Notes under the pieces: model-generated
The model's database searches: none
Told to the model about the DNA's origin: nothing
The model's input: only the letters and a program-made list of their open reading frames with translations
Position numbers and translations under genes: made by a program
From: Lenzites betulinus
Lineage: Eukaryota > Basidiomycota > Agaricomycetes > Polyporales > Polyporaceae
Length of the DNA: 64,000 nucleotides
Assembly (NCBI GenBank): GCA_022264855.1
Contig: JABYQU010000004.1
Location: 558,001 to 622,000 of the forward strand
Direction: 5' to 3'
Part shown: positions 11,119 through 22,900 of the stretch, piece by piece
Numbering within the stretch: the stretch's first letter is position 1
Layout of the letters: every line of letters starts with the position of its first letter

Positions 11119-12110
11119 ATGTCCGAGTCAAACGTATATCTATCAATCACCCCCGTGAAGAGCGCAGGTACGCCGATGCTTTGTTCTAGCAGCGGCTCGC
11201 GGCGGTATCTGACGCTATAAACTAGAGATTCCTTCGGAGGAGGAGATCATCAAAGCCGGGAAGGAACTCCTGGAGAGCACCTCGTCGTGGAAACAGGGCA
11301 AAGTCTATCAGCACAACACCGTGAAGACCTTCTCTCGTTCCAAGGGGCCAAAGGATGGCGCTGCGTGGTTTGGCCGTCTGAGCGAGCACACCTCGGAAGA
11401 GGCCACATTCGAAGAGTTCTGGAGCAAGCTCGGGGAGGACAAAGCAGAGAATGAGATGCAGTAAGCACGCTCCATGCGCTCATCTAGTACGACCCGCTTG
11501 TCTTACGTGCACTGTCGTCAAGGTACATACCAGAGATCAAGAAGGTCACCCTGATCAAGCGTATATCGCCCACTCAGTCCATTTGGACACTATTCTACCA
11601 CTTCCCGCCGCCCGTCTCTCCACGCGTGTTCACGGTCGTCCAGACGACCTGGCTGAGCACCGACTCGCCCAAGATGGGGTACGTTTGTCCCCTCAAAGGC
11701 GCCATTTTTCCCGCATGCTTACCCTGACCTGCCAGCATGATTGTCTCGCTCCCTGTTGATGTCTCGGACAACGCAGAGTATGCGAAGATGGAGGAGAAGG
11801 GCGTGAAGGGTCGCTACACCAGTGTCGAGCGTCTGCGGGTGCTCGACGACGGCAAGGTCGAGTGGCTTATGGCGACGTCCAGCACACCTGGCGGGAGTAT
11901 ACCCCAATTTGTCGTGGAGTCGTCCATGGCCGGTACCATCTCTAAAGTAAGTGTTTGAAAATACTCTAGGGAACCCGCGCTGATGTATCGTGCACCCAGG
12001 ACGTCCACCACTTCTTGAAATGGCTGCCAACGGTTCGGGAGAAGGCGGAACCGACCTCTGCAGAACCGGCTGCACAAACGGAGTCCGAGCCTGCTGTAAC
12101 AAACGCGTAG
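11119..12110 (+). CDS. DUF3074-type START-like fungal protein
   Basis: Cytoplasmic protein of a fungal family with a START/Bet v1-like fold; its ligand is unknown to me. Exons read MSESNVYLSITPVKSA; EIPSEEEIIKAGKELLESTS with KVYQHNTVKTFSR and AAWFGRLSEHT; YIPEIKKVTLIKRISPTQSI with WTLFYHFPPPVSPRVFTVVQ; MIVSLPVDVS with YTSVERLRVL and VEWLMATSSTPGGSIPQFVV; and DVHHFLKWLPTVRE. The block SIWTLFYHFPPPVSPR followed by a beta-rich stretch and the terminal helix is typical of DUF3074. The C-terminus is a low-complexity Ala/Glu/Thr tail ending TNA-stop. Assignment is from memory of the family pattern. Convergent with the glutamine synthetase-like gene. Confidence 0.75.
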
Positions 12111-12408
12111 GCAGTTGGTTCTTCTGGCCTGACACCGCCTGCGCACCAACTTGGATATATATCGGCGACCTGTCGTAGATTGCACACATTCTTGCTTTGT
12201 ACGGTATCATGGCGTTGCATCGGGACTATCTTTGCTACTGAGCATTTCAATACTGATATCTCAATTCGAAAGTGCATGGTCAAACCGATGCCCGCATTGA
12301 ATGTCGACTATTGGCCGCGAAGAGCATAGAAAATCTTACAAGGTTGTACCATCCTAACGCACATTTTATCATACATGACCTCTTGCTGCGTTCTTCCACC
12401 ATTCGCAC

Positions 12409-14675
12409 CTAGGCGAGCTCAAGGTATCTCTCCACTATAATACAAATCGTGTAAGCGCAACGTGCCAGTGTACAACGTGTGAAACGTCCGCTTACCTTCC
12501 CAGTTCGTCACCGCCTCGTTCCACAAACGAACCTCATGCTGCCGAGTGCCGCCAAAGTGCTCCACGAAATCGTTCCCGAACACTGAGTCCTCGCGCGCGA
12601 TGCTGTCCGCGCGCATCATGCGTTCGGTGGCCGCTTCCAGGGACTGCGGCAGCATCTTCACCTACACAGTGTACCCGTGAGACACCGTTTTTGTTGCGAC
12701 AAACGCGAGCCACATACCTTTCCGGCCTTCTTGTCGTCCTGTGTCAGCTGGCTCACTGGCGGACCAGGCAGCGGCAGCTTCTTCTCGATCCCGCGCAGAC
12801 CGAGCGAGAAGATGGCGCTCATGGCGAAGTACGGGTTCATGTCGGCGCCGGGCACACGGATCTCGAGACGTGTAGCCAAGGCTGGGACGGAGGGTGGGGA
12901 GATGATGCGCACGGAAGCGGCGCGTGAGTCGTAGCCGTATGTCACGGCGTTGGGCGCCCAGAACGCCTCGCCGCCGACGAGACGTTTGTAGCCGTTGATT
13001 GTCGGCACGAGCTATGGCAGGTAAATTGGAAGATGAGAATTGATGTCAGCATAAGACGTTAATTGCTCGGTACGAACCATGGGCAATACTGGGCGGAAGA
13101 GGATCAGTAAGGCTGGGGGCGGGAAAGTAACGGTACGCACCATCAGGCAGGCCCGCGAGAACGCCTGCAAGGAACCATTCGCCTTCTTGGCTGAGGAACT
13201 TCGTGTCGTCGTACTGAGCGCCGGTACGCCCGCTCTTCACCTGGTCATCATTTACCGCAAAGATGCTCTTCCCATTCGCATCCCGCAACGAGACGTGGAT
13301 ATGACTGTGATCTCAATCAGCATGAAGCTGACAACACCGGCTGGCATCGTTGTTGACTAACCCGCTGCAGCCAGGGAGCTGAGGACGTCAGCCGGTAGTT
13401 GTGAATATAGATGAAGCACTCACATTTCCCCATGGCTTAGCCATGAAGCTGGGCACGACACCGTACTTCATGCCCATGCTCTTAGCCAAGAATTTGAAGA
13501 GGATAGCGTTATCGGCCATGCGCAGAGCGTCAGTGTATGCGAGCGCTGTCTCGAATACACCGGGGCCCGTTTCCGTATCTGCACCAGATATGTCATAAGT
13601 ATTATGATCAGAGGACGGATACGGGTGACAGTCACTAACGGTGGCCCTCGAGATGGACCTGGAACTTGAGACTCTCGTCAAACAGACCATTGAAGTAGTC
13701 ATTGTTGAGTTGAGTGCGCAGTAGCGAGTAGCCGTGCACTGTCATGACCAGGGGTCAGAGAACGTCAATATATCGACAAGAGCCCATGCCAACTCACTCC
13801 CCGGCGTAAGATGCTGGATATCCTTGAAGTTCTTCTGCGCGAGTGTTTCCGGAGTTTCTATATCTCACGTCTGTACACGTACACGGCCCTCTAGACACCG
13901 GCTTGCATACCTTTGAATTGGAAGTACTAGCCCAGTGTCAGCCGATGGTAGCCAGGGCCTCCCGAATTGAAGCCTACCTCATACTCGCACCCAGCTATAC
14001 AGCGCCAACCCTTACTTTCGGCGGTTTTTGTCGCTCGGCGCAGAACACCGCGGGGGTCAGCGCAGATAGGCTCTTTAGTGTCCGGGTCCAGGAACGACAC
14101 CAGGAAGAACGGCACATTGTTGTCCCAAGGGATCCGGCGATAGGTAGCCAAATCGATGGAAGCAATGAGATCACGGTAACCGTTCGCCCTGTTGGAGATG
14201 AGCAGTTCTTTGGAATACACCGTGTCGTGCATGTCCCAGCCGCTGAAAGATAGCGGATGAGATACTGCGACGCCGATAAGAAGCGAAGGTATCACAAGAT
14301 GACGCTGCAGAAGTTGAACCCATCCGAGCTGGCCGCGCTCAGGAACTTTTCCTTGGACTGTAACGAGCCATCGTATTAGCGTCGGAACGTACGTGACGAC
14401 GTCCAACACGCATACCATATATTTTCCTCTCAGAACGCCGTCGACTACGAAGGCAATAAGCCGCCGATAAAACCGGTAGGTGCCACGCGAACGTGAAGGC
14501 TACCCACCATCGATCCCTATGAGCCAATGAGCCACAGAAGTACATGTTGACGAGTGAGAGCAGACATACCTGCTACCTTCACTTTGACATCGTTCGTGAG
14601 CAGCTTTTCGAGATCTGAGATATTACCCGGGGCATTCTCGGTCGCAGTGATACCGTAAGAGCTGGAAGTAGACAT
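12409..14675 (-). CDS. FluG/GlnT-type glutamine synthetase family protein
   Basis: Member of the glutamine synthetase superfamily of the type fused to an amidohydrolase in FluG. The activity could be glutamine synthesis or another gamma-glutamyl ligation. It starts MSTSSSYGITATENAPGNIS, then VDGVLRGKYM, SKEKFLSAASS and GWDMHDTVYSKELLISNRAN. Next come YRRIPWDNNVPFFLVSFLD and ICADPRGVLRRA, then TGPGVFETALAYTDALRMAD. The catalytic region follows: VPSFMAKPWGN, GCSGHIHVSLRDANG, INGYKRLVGGEAFWAPNAVT and RLEIRVPGADMNPYFAMSAI, ending VERYLELA-stop. About ten exons. The protein looks complete at around 480 residues, with no N-terminal amidohydrolase domain in this gene. Confidence 0.85.
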
Positions 14676-14957
14676 TGCGCGTTTGGTTGCTTGTGAATAC
14701 TCGCGTCTGAAGGGTACAGTTAGGAGGTGGTGGTGGTAACGATTAGAGCGAGAGATAAACCCAACAGCTCCTTGTAGCCTCATGTGGCGTCCGATCTACT
14801 CAACTACATACAGATACAGGAAGCGCCCATAAACACTGCGATGACGTTCTGGCGTACCTTAGCGCCTGCACTCTATCATTCATTGATCTCTGCGATCGTG
14901 CAAGCTGCGCCCATCCAAGTTACGCGCAGTATAGTAAAACTAGCTCTGCAAGAAAAA
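14676..14957. promoter_or_regulatory. shared divergent promoter, GS-like / WD40 gene
   Basis: A 282-bp interval lies between two outward-facing start codons. No motif stands out beyond an AT-rich stretch before the WD40 start. Confidence 0.4.
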
Positions 14958-16369
14958 ATGGAGTCATACATCCTCGAATCAACGATACACGTACCCTCGG
15001 CTGTGACAGCACTGTCGCTGGGACCCAACGACACATTTTGTGCGGGAACTGGTGCGTGCGGAATCGTTGGAAGAAGCTGTAAAATCTGACATATGAGTGC
15101 CTTGGATAGATGACGGCGCTGTCCGCTGGTACAACTTGCAGTCCGGAAAGGTCTCACGCGCAGTAAAATCTCTGGGTGATGAAATAGCCTCCATCGTATG
15201 GTCCTTCCCAAAAAACGCTCCGGCTTGCGTATGGGTCGCCAGTGGCTGCAGGGTATGTACATCTATTCAAATGAATTTTGTGGAAGGGATCGCTTACTTT
15301 GGACTGCAGGTATTTTCTCTGCCTGCAGAGTCTCCAAAAATGATCTTGACGGCAGAAGACGCCACAAACATTATCACGGTTGGCATAAACGCATCAGATA
15401 TGATGAACGAGGCGCGTCCGACTTGGAAAGTCTCTCGGCCAACTTCTGGCTAATTTGTATTTGATCAGCCAGCTCAACCTCAGTGAAAACGGCAAATATC
15501 TAGCTTTCAGCTCCGACTCCGGAGTAGTGGGGACCATAGACATCTCTTCCCAAAAGATTTTACGAATGAAGAGCAGCCACACCACAGTCAGTGTTCATAT
15601 TCCGCGCTTTAGCACTAGCCCGACTAACGACTCCGGCAGGTCTGTGGCTGCGTCAAATTCATCCCGGAGAGGCCTAACGAGTTGCTCAGTGCCGGGTATG
15701 ACTGCGCCCTGCTACACTTCGACATCGCACAAGGCACCATTCTATCTCGCTATGACATTAGTGAGCACAGGCCAGTCATTGTCTTGAAGACGACCCATTG
15801 AGCGTGATCGAACAGCGGGCCCTCCCCCTTCCGATAACATCTCGCTGTCGCCCCCTTTCGTGCTGTCCATATCTATCAGCAAGACCCGCCTTATAGTAGC
15901 GAGCACCGCGGACGGCCGCCTCTGGATAGGAGGAGGTGGCGAAAAGCGACCCTCTGCACCCTCGCAAGCGTCCAAGAAAAAGCGTTCGCGCAAATGGGAG
16001 GGCCTCAAGCAAGACCAGGGATTGTGGGTGCAAGCTGCGGACGGGCCCATCGTTTCAGTGTATGCATATTCCTATCTCGTATGGAATTGTCGATCGCTCA
16101 CCGTGCTATATAGAGTATTCAAGGATCCCGAGCAGCTCATAGCATGCACTCTCCTGGGAATCATTGTTACCTACAGGGTTTCTAGGGATGATCAAGGGGC
16201 GTTACAAGCTTCCAAGACGTGGAGCGGAGCGGTATCGTCTGGGATGAGAGTGAGCTCTATAGCGGTGAACGAGTCGTTGATAGCCATTGGTGGTGTCAAG
16301 AAGGACGGGAAGGGTGTGGTGGAGATATGGCGCATAACACAGCAAGCAGTGCCTCAGTCGGAATCGTAA
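14958..16369 (+). CDS. WD40-repeat protein (WDR53-like size)
   Basis: Predicted seven-bladed propeller scaffold of roughly 380 residues. It starts MESYILESTIHVPSAVTALS, then GAVRWYNLQSGKVSR, PACVWVASGCRVFSLP, SENGKYLAFSSDSGVVGTID, NELLSAGYDCALLHFDIAQG and RLIVASTADGRLWI. A basic loop (KKKRSRKWEG) follows, and the last blade is VSSIAVNESLIAIGGVKKDG with VVEIWRITQQA. Each blade has the usual hydrophobic-x-S-G/S-x-D pattern. Propeller size resembles WDR53, a reported CUL4 substrate receptor in animals, but I see no motif that proves this. About seven exons. Confidence 0.7.
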
Positions 16370-16405
16370 ATATGATGAGCAGAAATGTACGAGACCAAGT
16401 GAGAG

Positions 16406-18598
16406 TCATGTCCATTCAACTACGGTGCCAGTGTCCTTGATAGCCCGGTTAGTAGTTGTACGTCGTAGTATACCCAGTCGTTTCATGTCCTTCTTCGCCT
16501 CATGGCCCAGCGTGAAGGCGCTTGGCTGTACGAGGGCGTTGCTCAATGCCCTCCCCTCCGCCTTCTGCTGCTTGCTCCTCATGTCAATCACTTCGATGCT
16601 CATCGATATACCCCCAGAAGGCTGTGTCTGCATGGTGAGACGAAGTATGTAGAAAACCTCGTCGGATTGTTCGAGACTGAACTCCCTGTGCACCGTGCCA
16701 TCAGAGGAGTGCTTCGCCGGTCTCCACGTCGTGACGTGGATCAACGTATTGTGGGGGGAGGGATTCTCGGCAGATGAACGCTCGAGATTGAGGAGCTCGC
16801 GGGGAGTCATGTACTCACGCGTAGTACGCGCCCCGTTCGTAGGCCGCCAATTGTACGCGACCTCCACTCGCAGCAGTCCATGGCCGTTCGCACAGGGGCA
16901 CGGGCCCGCAGTGATGTGGATATGCATGCGACTGTTGACCAAGTGGAAGAGGCGAGTGGGGAGTGACCGTGACGTCGGAGGCGCCCCGCCTGCAGTCCAT
17001 GCGGAACACTTCGTATGCACGGAGTCTTGAAAGCAGAGAAAGCCTTCACATTCGAGGATGGACAGAGACCAGGGGGTGAGGACAACGTTGAACAGATCCT
17101 CAGGATTTGGGGATTGCGAGACGCCCACGAGCGGGAGGACTGGCGGTGGATTAGGTTGACGCCAGGAGATGTCGGCGTAGGGTATGTATATCTCGCTGAC
17201 TACAAACAACGAGGCCTTCGACTGGATCCAGTCGCGGGGGAGGGTGATCGCGCGGGCAAAATTGCGTCTGTCTCGCGTGTTGAGACCTTCTTGGCCTAGG
17301 GCGAGTCCGACTCGAAAGACGCGATTTGTCTCGTCCCGTGGGTTCAGCATGAGAGCTATTGGGCGCTCCTGATTATCGTGACAGCAGAGGAGGGCGAAGG
17401 CGACCTTTCTCTCCACCCAAACTTTACCAGACTTTGATCGCGTAGTCCGTGTCATCAACGGGAGTCTGGCGCGTACGCCGTAGCAGGTGATGGTATACTC
17501 TGGAAAGGGGAGATCCGGTTTCTTGAGAAGCTCGGTGAGCCATCTATGAGGGGCAACATGCAGTTGGTCGGCGGTGGGGCCATCTGTATACATAGATCCC
17601 CGTTCGAATTCGGAAGGTGACGCTGCGAAGAGCTGAGTGTCTGCCAGTGTGTGCGAGGGCTGGTCAGGGCCCATATTGGTATGCAGGGACTCGACGGAAG
17701 ACATATCCAGCGTGGGCACCATCACGCGCCCCCAGACGAAGAGAGTCGCGTCCGGCATTCGCTTGAGTATCTCTTCTTGCAGCCGGACGAAGGCATAGGT
17801 TCCTTCTCCATAGATGGTCGGCAGGTTGACACCAAAGATCCCCATAAGCGAGTACGCGCGGTCTTCCTCCCGTGTTGTGACCCGGTCGAACGCCCACGAC
17901 ATCCGCACGGCGACGCTGACGTCGTCTACAGAGGTCTTGTGCGTGAGGATGGCCGGCATGATGCCAGTGATCTCCTCGATAACCTCCGCGAAACTGTCCT
18001 TCGTCCCAACCGTCCGCCATGTGCGACATGCGAAGAGCAAGAATCTCGGCGCAACGAGTTCCTGAAGCGTCCAACCCCTTTTGAACCATTTACTGGCGGA
18101 GAATTGAAATCGGAACATGGATGATGGGCCGAGGAGCAGGTCAGCGGGGTCGCCACGCGCGAGAGCCCAGCCCGAGGTGTCATCGTCCGGCACGAAGGAA
18201 TGGGGATGAGGGGAGACGGTCATATCCGGACGCGGGTCGTCGACATCCGCGAGGTAAGCGACACAAAGGCTTGCAAGCTGGTACCACTTGTACATCGAGT
18301 TGATGGCTTCGGATAGCTCCGCGCTGCTGCTCTTGTCGATACAGCATGTGTCGGTCCACACGTACAGGAACCCGTGTTCCCGAGCGAATGCACAGAACTC
18401 CCTCACTTTGGTAGGGACGGCGTCGAAGATATGCTGGTTAGGATTGGGAGAGGAGTGCGCGGCCGAGTGGATCGCGAGCATGCCTTCGTAAGTGAGCTCT
18501 TCGCCTGGGACCCATACGTGGGAGAGGATCGCATACTGCACATCGCTGGGATTGTCAACCCAGTGGAACAGCCCCGTATGAGTATCAATGAGACGCAT
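16406..18598 (-). CDS. HET-domain protein (heterokaryon incompatibility family)
   Basis: Single-exon 730-residue protein. The HET domain is N-terminal: MRLIDTHTGLFHWVDN, YAILSHVW, then FAREHGFLYVWTDTCCIDKS and SEAINSMYKWYQLASLCVAY. The later block FKRGWTLQELVAPRFLLF and DRVTTREEDRAYSLMGIFGV close the domain at about residue 275. HET proteins act in fungal self/non-self recognition and in TIR-like NAD-cleaving cell death; this architecture (HET plus a long unknown tail) is common in agaricomycetes. I see no NACHT, ankyrin or WD repeats. The tail ends VVEWT-stop. The lack of introns over 2.2 kb is unlike its neighbours. Confidence 0.9.
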   Translation of the reverse strand: MRLIDTHTGLFHWVDNPSDVQYAILSHVWVPGEELTYEGMLAIHSAAHSSPNPNQHIFDAVPTKVREFCAFAREHGFLYVWTDTCCIDKSSSAELSEAINSMYKWYQLASLCVAYLADVDDPRPDMTVSPHPHSFVPDDDTSGWALARGDPADLLLGPSSMFRFQFSASKWFKRGWTLQELVAPRFLLFACRTWRTVGTKDSFAEVIEEITGIMPAILTHKTSVDDVSVAVRMSWAFDRVTTREEDRAYSLMGIFGVNLPTIYGEGTYAFVRLQEEILKRMPDATLFVWGRVMVPTLDMSSVESLHTNMGPDQPSHTLADTQLFAASPSEFERGSMYTDGPTADQLHVAPHRWLTELLKKPDLPFPEYTITCYGVRARLPLMTRTTRSKSGKVWVERKVAFALLCCHDNQERPIALMLNPRDETNRVFRVGLALGQEGLNTRDRRNFARAITLPRDWIQSKASLFVVSEIYIPYADISWRQPNPPPVLPLVGVSQSPNPEDLFNVVLTPWSLSILECEGFLCFQDSVHTKCSAWTAGGAPPTSRSLPTRLFHLVNSRMHIHITAGPCPCANGHGLLRVEVAYNWRPTNGARTTREYMTPRELLNLERSSAENPSPHNTLIHVTTWRPAKHSSDGTVHREFSLEQSDEVFYILRLTMQTQPSGGISMSIEVIDMRSKQQKAEGRALSNALVQPSAFTLGHEAKKDMKRLGILRRTTTNRAIKDTGTVVEWT

Positions 18599-19055
18599 GT
18601 CTAGAAAGGCTACATGTTGAGCGTGATGTACTATTCATGCAGGGAAGAACTTACGATGTGGATCTCAAGCCGCTGTAATCGTGGTGGGGGTACGTTACTG
18701 CGTTCCAGCCTGAGGTGACATCGCTACTACCGCAGCAGACATCCTGAGAGAGCTCCGCTCGCTTCCACTGAGACGCTGAAAGCATAACACTGAAAGATCT
18801 GTATCATATACACATGATGATGGATTGCGGACCCCTGGTGCCAACTGTCAAGGCCACGATATATACGGATCAGAACCACTGACCTCTTTCTATAGTAGCG
18901 CCTGCAGTAGAACACTTTCAGAGATCAATATTAGTATCAACCTATGAGATATGAATTTGTGTGGCTCTTAGCATACAGATAGTCGCCGACGAACTTGTCT
19001 GTTCCACCTCCTATATATATTGGACCTTCTGTACCCAACCGTAACATATACGCCC
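18599..19055. other. intergenic; AT-richer promoter of the HET gene
   Basis: No gene seen. This interval is clearly more AT-rich than its surroundings (for example TATATATATTGG near 19012) and holds the HET promoter and the 3' end of the PAC3 gene. Confidence 0.4.
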
Positions 19056-19587
19056 TCATTTTTGTCCTAGGAGCTCCCTGACCATACCCATAACGCCCTT
19101 GAAGATCGAGCGGTCATGCGGACTCAACTCGGTTGACTGGGATGGTCCCGCCGCTTTCGCTAGTGCAATGCCGACCACTACTGGCCGGCGCTCCGCTTCA
19201 AGGACGCTTGCCTCTTCCAGTGTCCAGACTAGCGTGGCAATCTGGGATGCGTAGAGAGAGTGGAGGGTCTGAATCCGCTCTGTTGGCGCACTACCCAGCA
19301 AGGGCGTGAGCTGGAGCGATGGCGGGGGGAGAGGTAGGGGAAGCTCGTTGGGCGCCGTGGGGTCCGGGGGCGGGGCAGGGAGCAGGGGCATCGTCGAGGG
19401 CATGCTAGCTTCGATCTGGGCGGACAGTTCAGCGGCTCGAATCGTGAAAGACTCTCGCAGCATTCACAAGGCTTCCCACTTTCCCCAGCTGCGTGACTAG
19501 AACCACAACGCGATCCGCAAAGAATTGTAGTAGCACATCCGTTGGTACACCGTCGAGTTCGCGCGCGATCGTGGATGACTGGGGCAT
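19056..19587 (-). CDS. PAC3 (IRC25/POC3): proteasome assembly chaperone 3
   Basis: Chaperone that, with PAC4, guides assembly of the 20S proteasome alpha ring. Exon 1 starts MPQSSTIARELDGVPTDVLL and gives FADRVVVLVTQLGKVGSL. An intron of about 50 bp (GTGAAT to CAG) leads to IEASMPSTMP, a Pro-rich loop, LTPLLGSAPTERIQTLHSLY, ASQIATLVW, then RRPVVVGIALAKA and MGMVRELLGQK-stop. The order G-V-P-T, V-V-x-V-T-Q-x-G-K-x-G-x-L, L-L-G, and a helix followed by a V-V-x-G-I-A-L strand matches animal PSMG3. The Pro-rich insert (about 30 residues) is an oddity. An upstream in-frame ATG at 19629 would add 14 residues. Confidence 0.8.
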
Positions 19588-19955
19588 GTTTTTTTGGCAG
19601 AGCGATGGAGGTGAGAGACAAGTCGACAAGCGGTGGCGGACGCGACGCGTTTAACCTGGGCGTCTAAGACAAATCTGAGATCTGAGATCTATCCGAGTCG
19701 CGTTCATGAACTCATGCTCACACCGACACTGCTCTCAATTCACCGCCGTTCCCACTTTCCTCCACCATCTAGCGCTGCAGTAGCTCCGCATATCTGGACC
19801 GACTGTGTGCTTAACTTACTCTCGCTCGTCGTCAATTCGGACCTGGATTGCATTGACACCTCTCTGAATACTACTATCCTCAGGACTGTGGCAAGCCTCC
19901 CGTGTTTGCTGGGTGCACACGCCAAACATCTGTCATCGCAATCTGGACGGTCAAG
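19588..19955. promoter_or_regulatory. divergent promoter region, PAC3 / MED16
   Basis: A 368-bp interval lies between outward-facing genes. It contains the short direct repeat CTGAGATCTGAGATCT near 19675. A plus-strand ORF crosses it but continues into MED16 in the wrong frame, so I treat it as noncoding. Confidence 0.35.
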
Positions 19956-22900
19956 ATGCACGAAAGGAGTCTACCGTCTCTCACTTCGAAAGGAAAGGGA
20001 AGGGAAGGCGTGCAATGGAATCTGGGTTGGTGGGATTTTACCCATTCACTTGAAGGAACACGGAGGTAGGCGCATGATGTCTCTGCTTGCCAAATAGCTA
20101 ATGCTTACAACGTTGGTAGACCAGTGCAATGGGGTAAATCCGGTGTAATATACACTGGCCACGAGCACCAACCCCTCGTGCTAGGTCGCCATTTCCCCAC
20201 CTCTCGCCAGTTTGTCCTCCCCTCTCCGCCACAGATCACGTCCACCCCTTCTGCATATAATCCACCCAGCGTGGTGTCGGTCTCATCCACAGATGAATGG
20301 CTCTTCGCGTATTTTCCCGGAAGAGGGACAGACGGCGTCGGTTGTCTATGGCGTAAAGGTGGCCAGCTAGACAACTGGGTTGTGAATGAGTGCTGGAGGT
20401 TTGCAGTAGGGGACGGTGTGGTTACTGCTTCATGGACATCGTCGCATCGAGAGGTCAGCTTTCATGGAGTTCAGAATTCCAGACATATCTCATCGTACTA
20501 TACAGTGGATAGTCTCTGAAACGGGCACTTCAAGTCGACTGCCTCCCCTTGGACCTCTCACACCTCTAGGGACGCCGTTATTGCTACTAGTCACTCACGC
20601 ATGCGAGATATATGTCTGCGGACTGCCGCCATTTACCCCAACTGTCACGGTCACCCGAGCGTCATTACTACAGCCGTGCACTACAGATCCGCCACCGCCT
20701 CCACTTAATGAGCTGCCTGGAAGAATTGGCGGCAATATGATATGCACAAAAGCTGCGATTGGTCTCTGCTATAGAGGTGCATTCATACAACCTATGACTA
20801 TATTTTCGTCACTGACGAAGTACAGACTCGACTATGCTTGTCGCAATGCGGACCCAACTAATGCCTTCTCAAAGCTCTACGCAAACACTGCACAATCTGG
20901 ATCTTGGACTGTCGATAGATGTCACGCAGCCACCGCCAGACAGCCCATTTCTAGCTGAATGGGAGCTCTGGGGGGAAGAATGCACTATATCCTTATGCGA
21001 AGTCCATGTAACTTACCGATACAAGATACCCCGTAAGCCATCCCAACACTTGGTTGATTATGCTAGCTCATACACTTGGCGTAGCGGTTGTAACACATCC
21101 ACTTCCACCCATATACCATCGCAGTTCGCGACTCACAGACCTTGTGTTCTTCTGTCCTGCTTCCTCGCACGCGAATCAAACGCCAGGCGTGAAGCCTGAA
21201 CCAAACACTGCAGGGACGCAAAATTTATATCTTACTGCGACCTTTCTTGACACGGGAGATTGTAAGGTTATGAGTCGTGATCCGAAGGAGACTATACTAA
21301 CGCATTCCACTACAGACGCGTCTTTGCCTAAATATGAGATCGTCTCTTACGCGTTTGGCAGCCACAACCCACTTAGCGGACCAAGCAATTCACACTGGGT
21401 ACGTTCCATAGCCTGGGTGATATACTTGACGTTCTGAAGTCTGGTTGGTATGATAGATCCTGCAGGGCGAGACATCACGGCCTGGCGACGACACGAAAAT
21501 GCCTTGCTTTATGCTACCCTCGGTCGGTCGTGGTGGGCTACTCGCAGGCTTTGTGGACATACGCGGGATGCTGCCTCGACGAAAGCAACAATCCAAGGAA
21601 ACTGTGATAGGAACGATCACAGTGCTCAAACTGTGAGTTGTACCTTCAAAAACGCAGAGCACTTAGTAACACACCATCCGTCAGGCCAGAGCTGACCGCC
21701 AGTGAGGATTGGGACAGCGTTTCAATTCACTCACATGCTGATCATGGAAATGTGGATGGTGAGGACCACCGCGATGTCCATCATTCCTGGACGTGAGCGT
21801 TGACCTTCCTCAGTGCCCGTCAGCGCTGCACTCTCGCCGAACGAGGCACTTCTTAGTTGTGTAGCCTCCCACTTCGTTAGTGCACAGACATCTGTGCAAG
21901 CCCTTCCACGCCGGGTGTCAGGAGGATTGGCGTCCATCACGGCCAGCCATCTACACGGGGACCTAGCGCGACAGCTCGTAGCCGCAATCCGCTCGAGGAA
22001 TTCACCGTCAGACATTGTGCACGCACTGTCGATGCCGTCGCTCCCTGCAGAAGTCGCGGTGAACACGCTGCACAACACGTTCGCCATTATGGAAGGTGAC
22101 TCGAACGGCCTCATGGAGATGTGGACGCCAGAGTTGTTGGGGATCGCTACTGAGGTCTATAGGTGGGTTATGCTCCGTCCTGCATGGGTTTCTTGTGAGC
22201 TCACCGGGGTTTGATACAGCGCAAGGGCACGTCGTCTGGACAGGGGTCCTGAGAAACAACTATGCACGCTACGTTGGCACACCGCGCATGAGCTCGTTTC
22301 TCTGAAAGCCTGCTGTGGGGCATTCTCTGCATGCCAAGAAGGGGACGCCTATGACCTAGGTACGCTGTCCCGCCTTTCCCGCTTGCATTGATGCTGAGAT
22401 CAGAATTAAGATGCGGCGTGGCAGCTCGTTGGGCTGTCGGGTTGGATCATCGAACTGGTCGAAAAGCTGTTCAAGGAGTGCATTCTTATCGGGGGCAGTC
22501 CTGAAGTCACGCCGTCGACCCCGAAGGAGCGAGACCTACCAGATGGTGATTGATATTTCTGCCTTCTCCTAGGCGCATATGCCGTCCAGCGATACTGATG
22601 TTGCGATAATAGCGCTGTCGCTAGATAGCCCGATATTCCTGCATCTCGCGCACCCTTACGCACTGAGCCGCCTGCAGACAGCTCTCGAACATGTGAAGCG
22701 CTTCAGGGACCATGTGGGGAAACTGACGGCGAAGGGCGAGAACTCGCATATTGCCAAAGACGTGCTCATGGACATCACCGACGGCTCTGGCGTAGACCTC
22801 CAGCTTCTGGGGCCGCTGCTGGCAGACATCTTGCAAGACGCCAGGCAGCTCGACAGTCAGTATTCGTGCTTGCTTTTTCTTCCTGCTAGACTGACTGGCT

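Noticed and set aside
19633..20097. Plus-strand ORF of 154 residues upstream of MED16
   Set aside because: It overlaps the MED16 first exon in another frame; the frame giving the WWDF block and clean splicing into the propeller is preferred.
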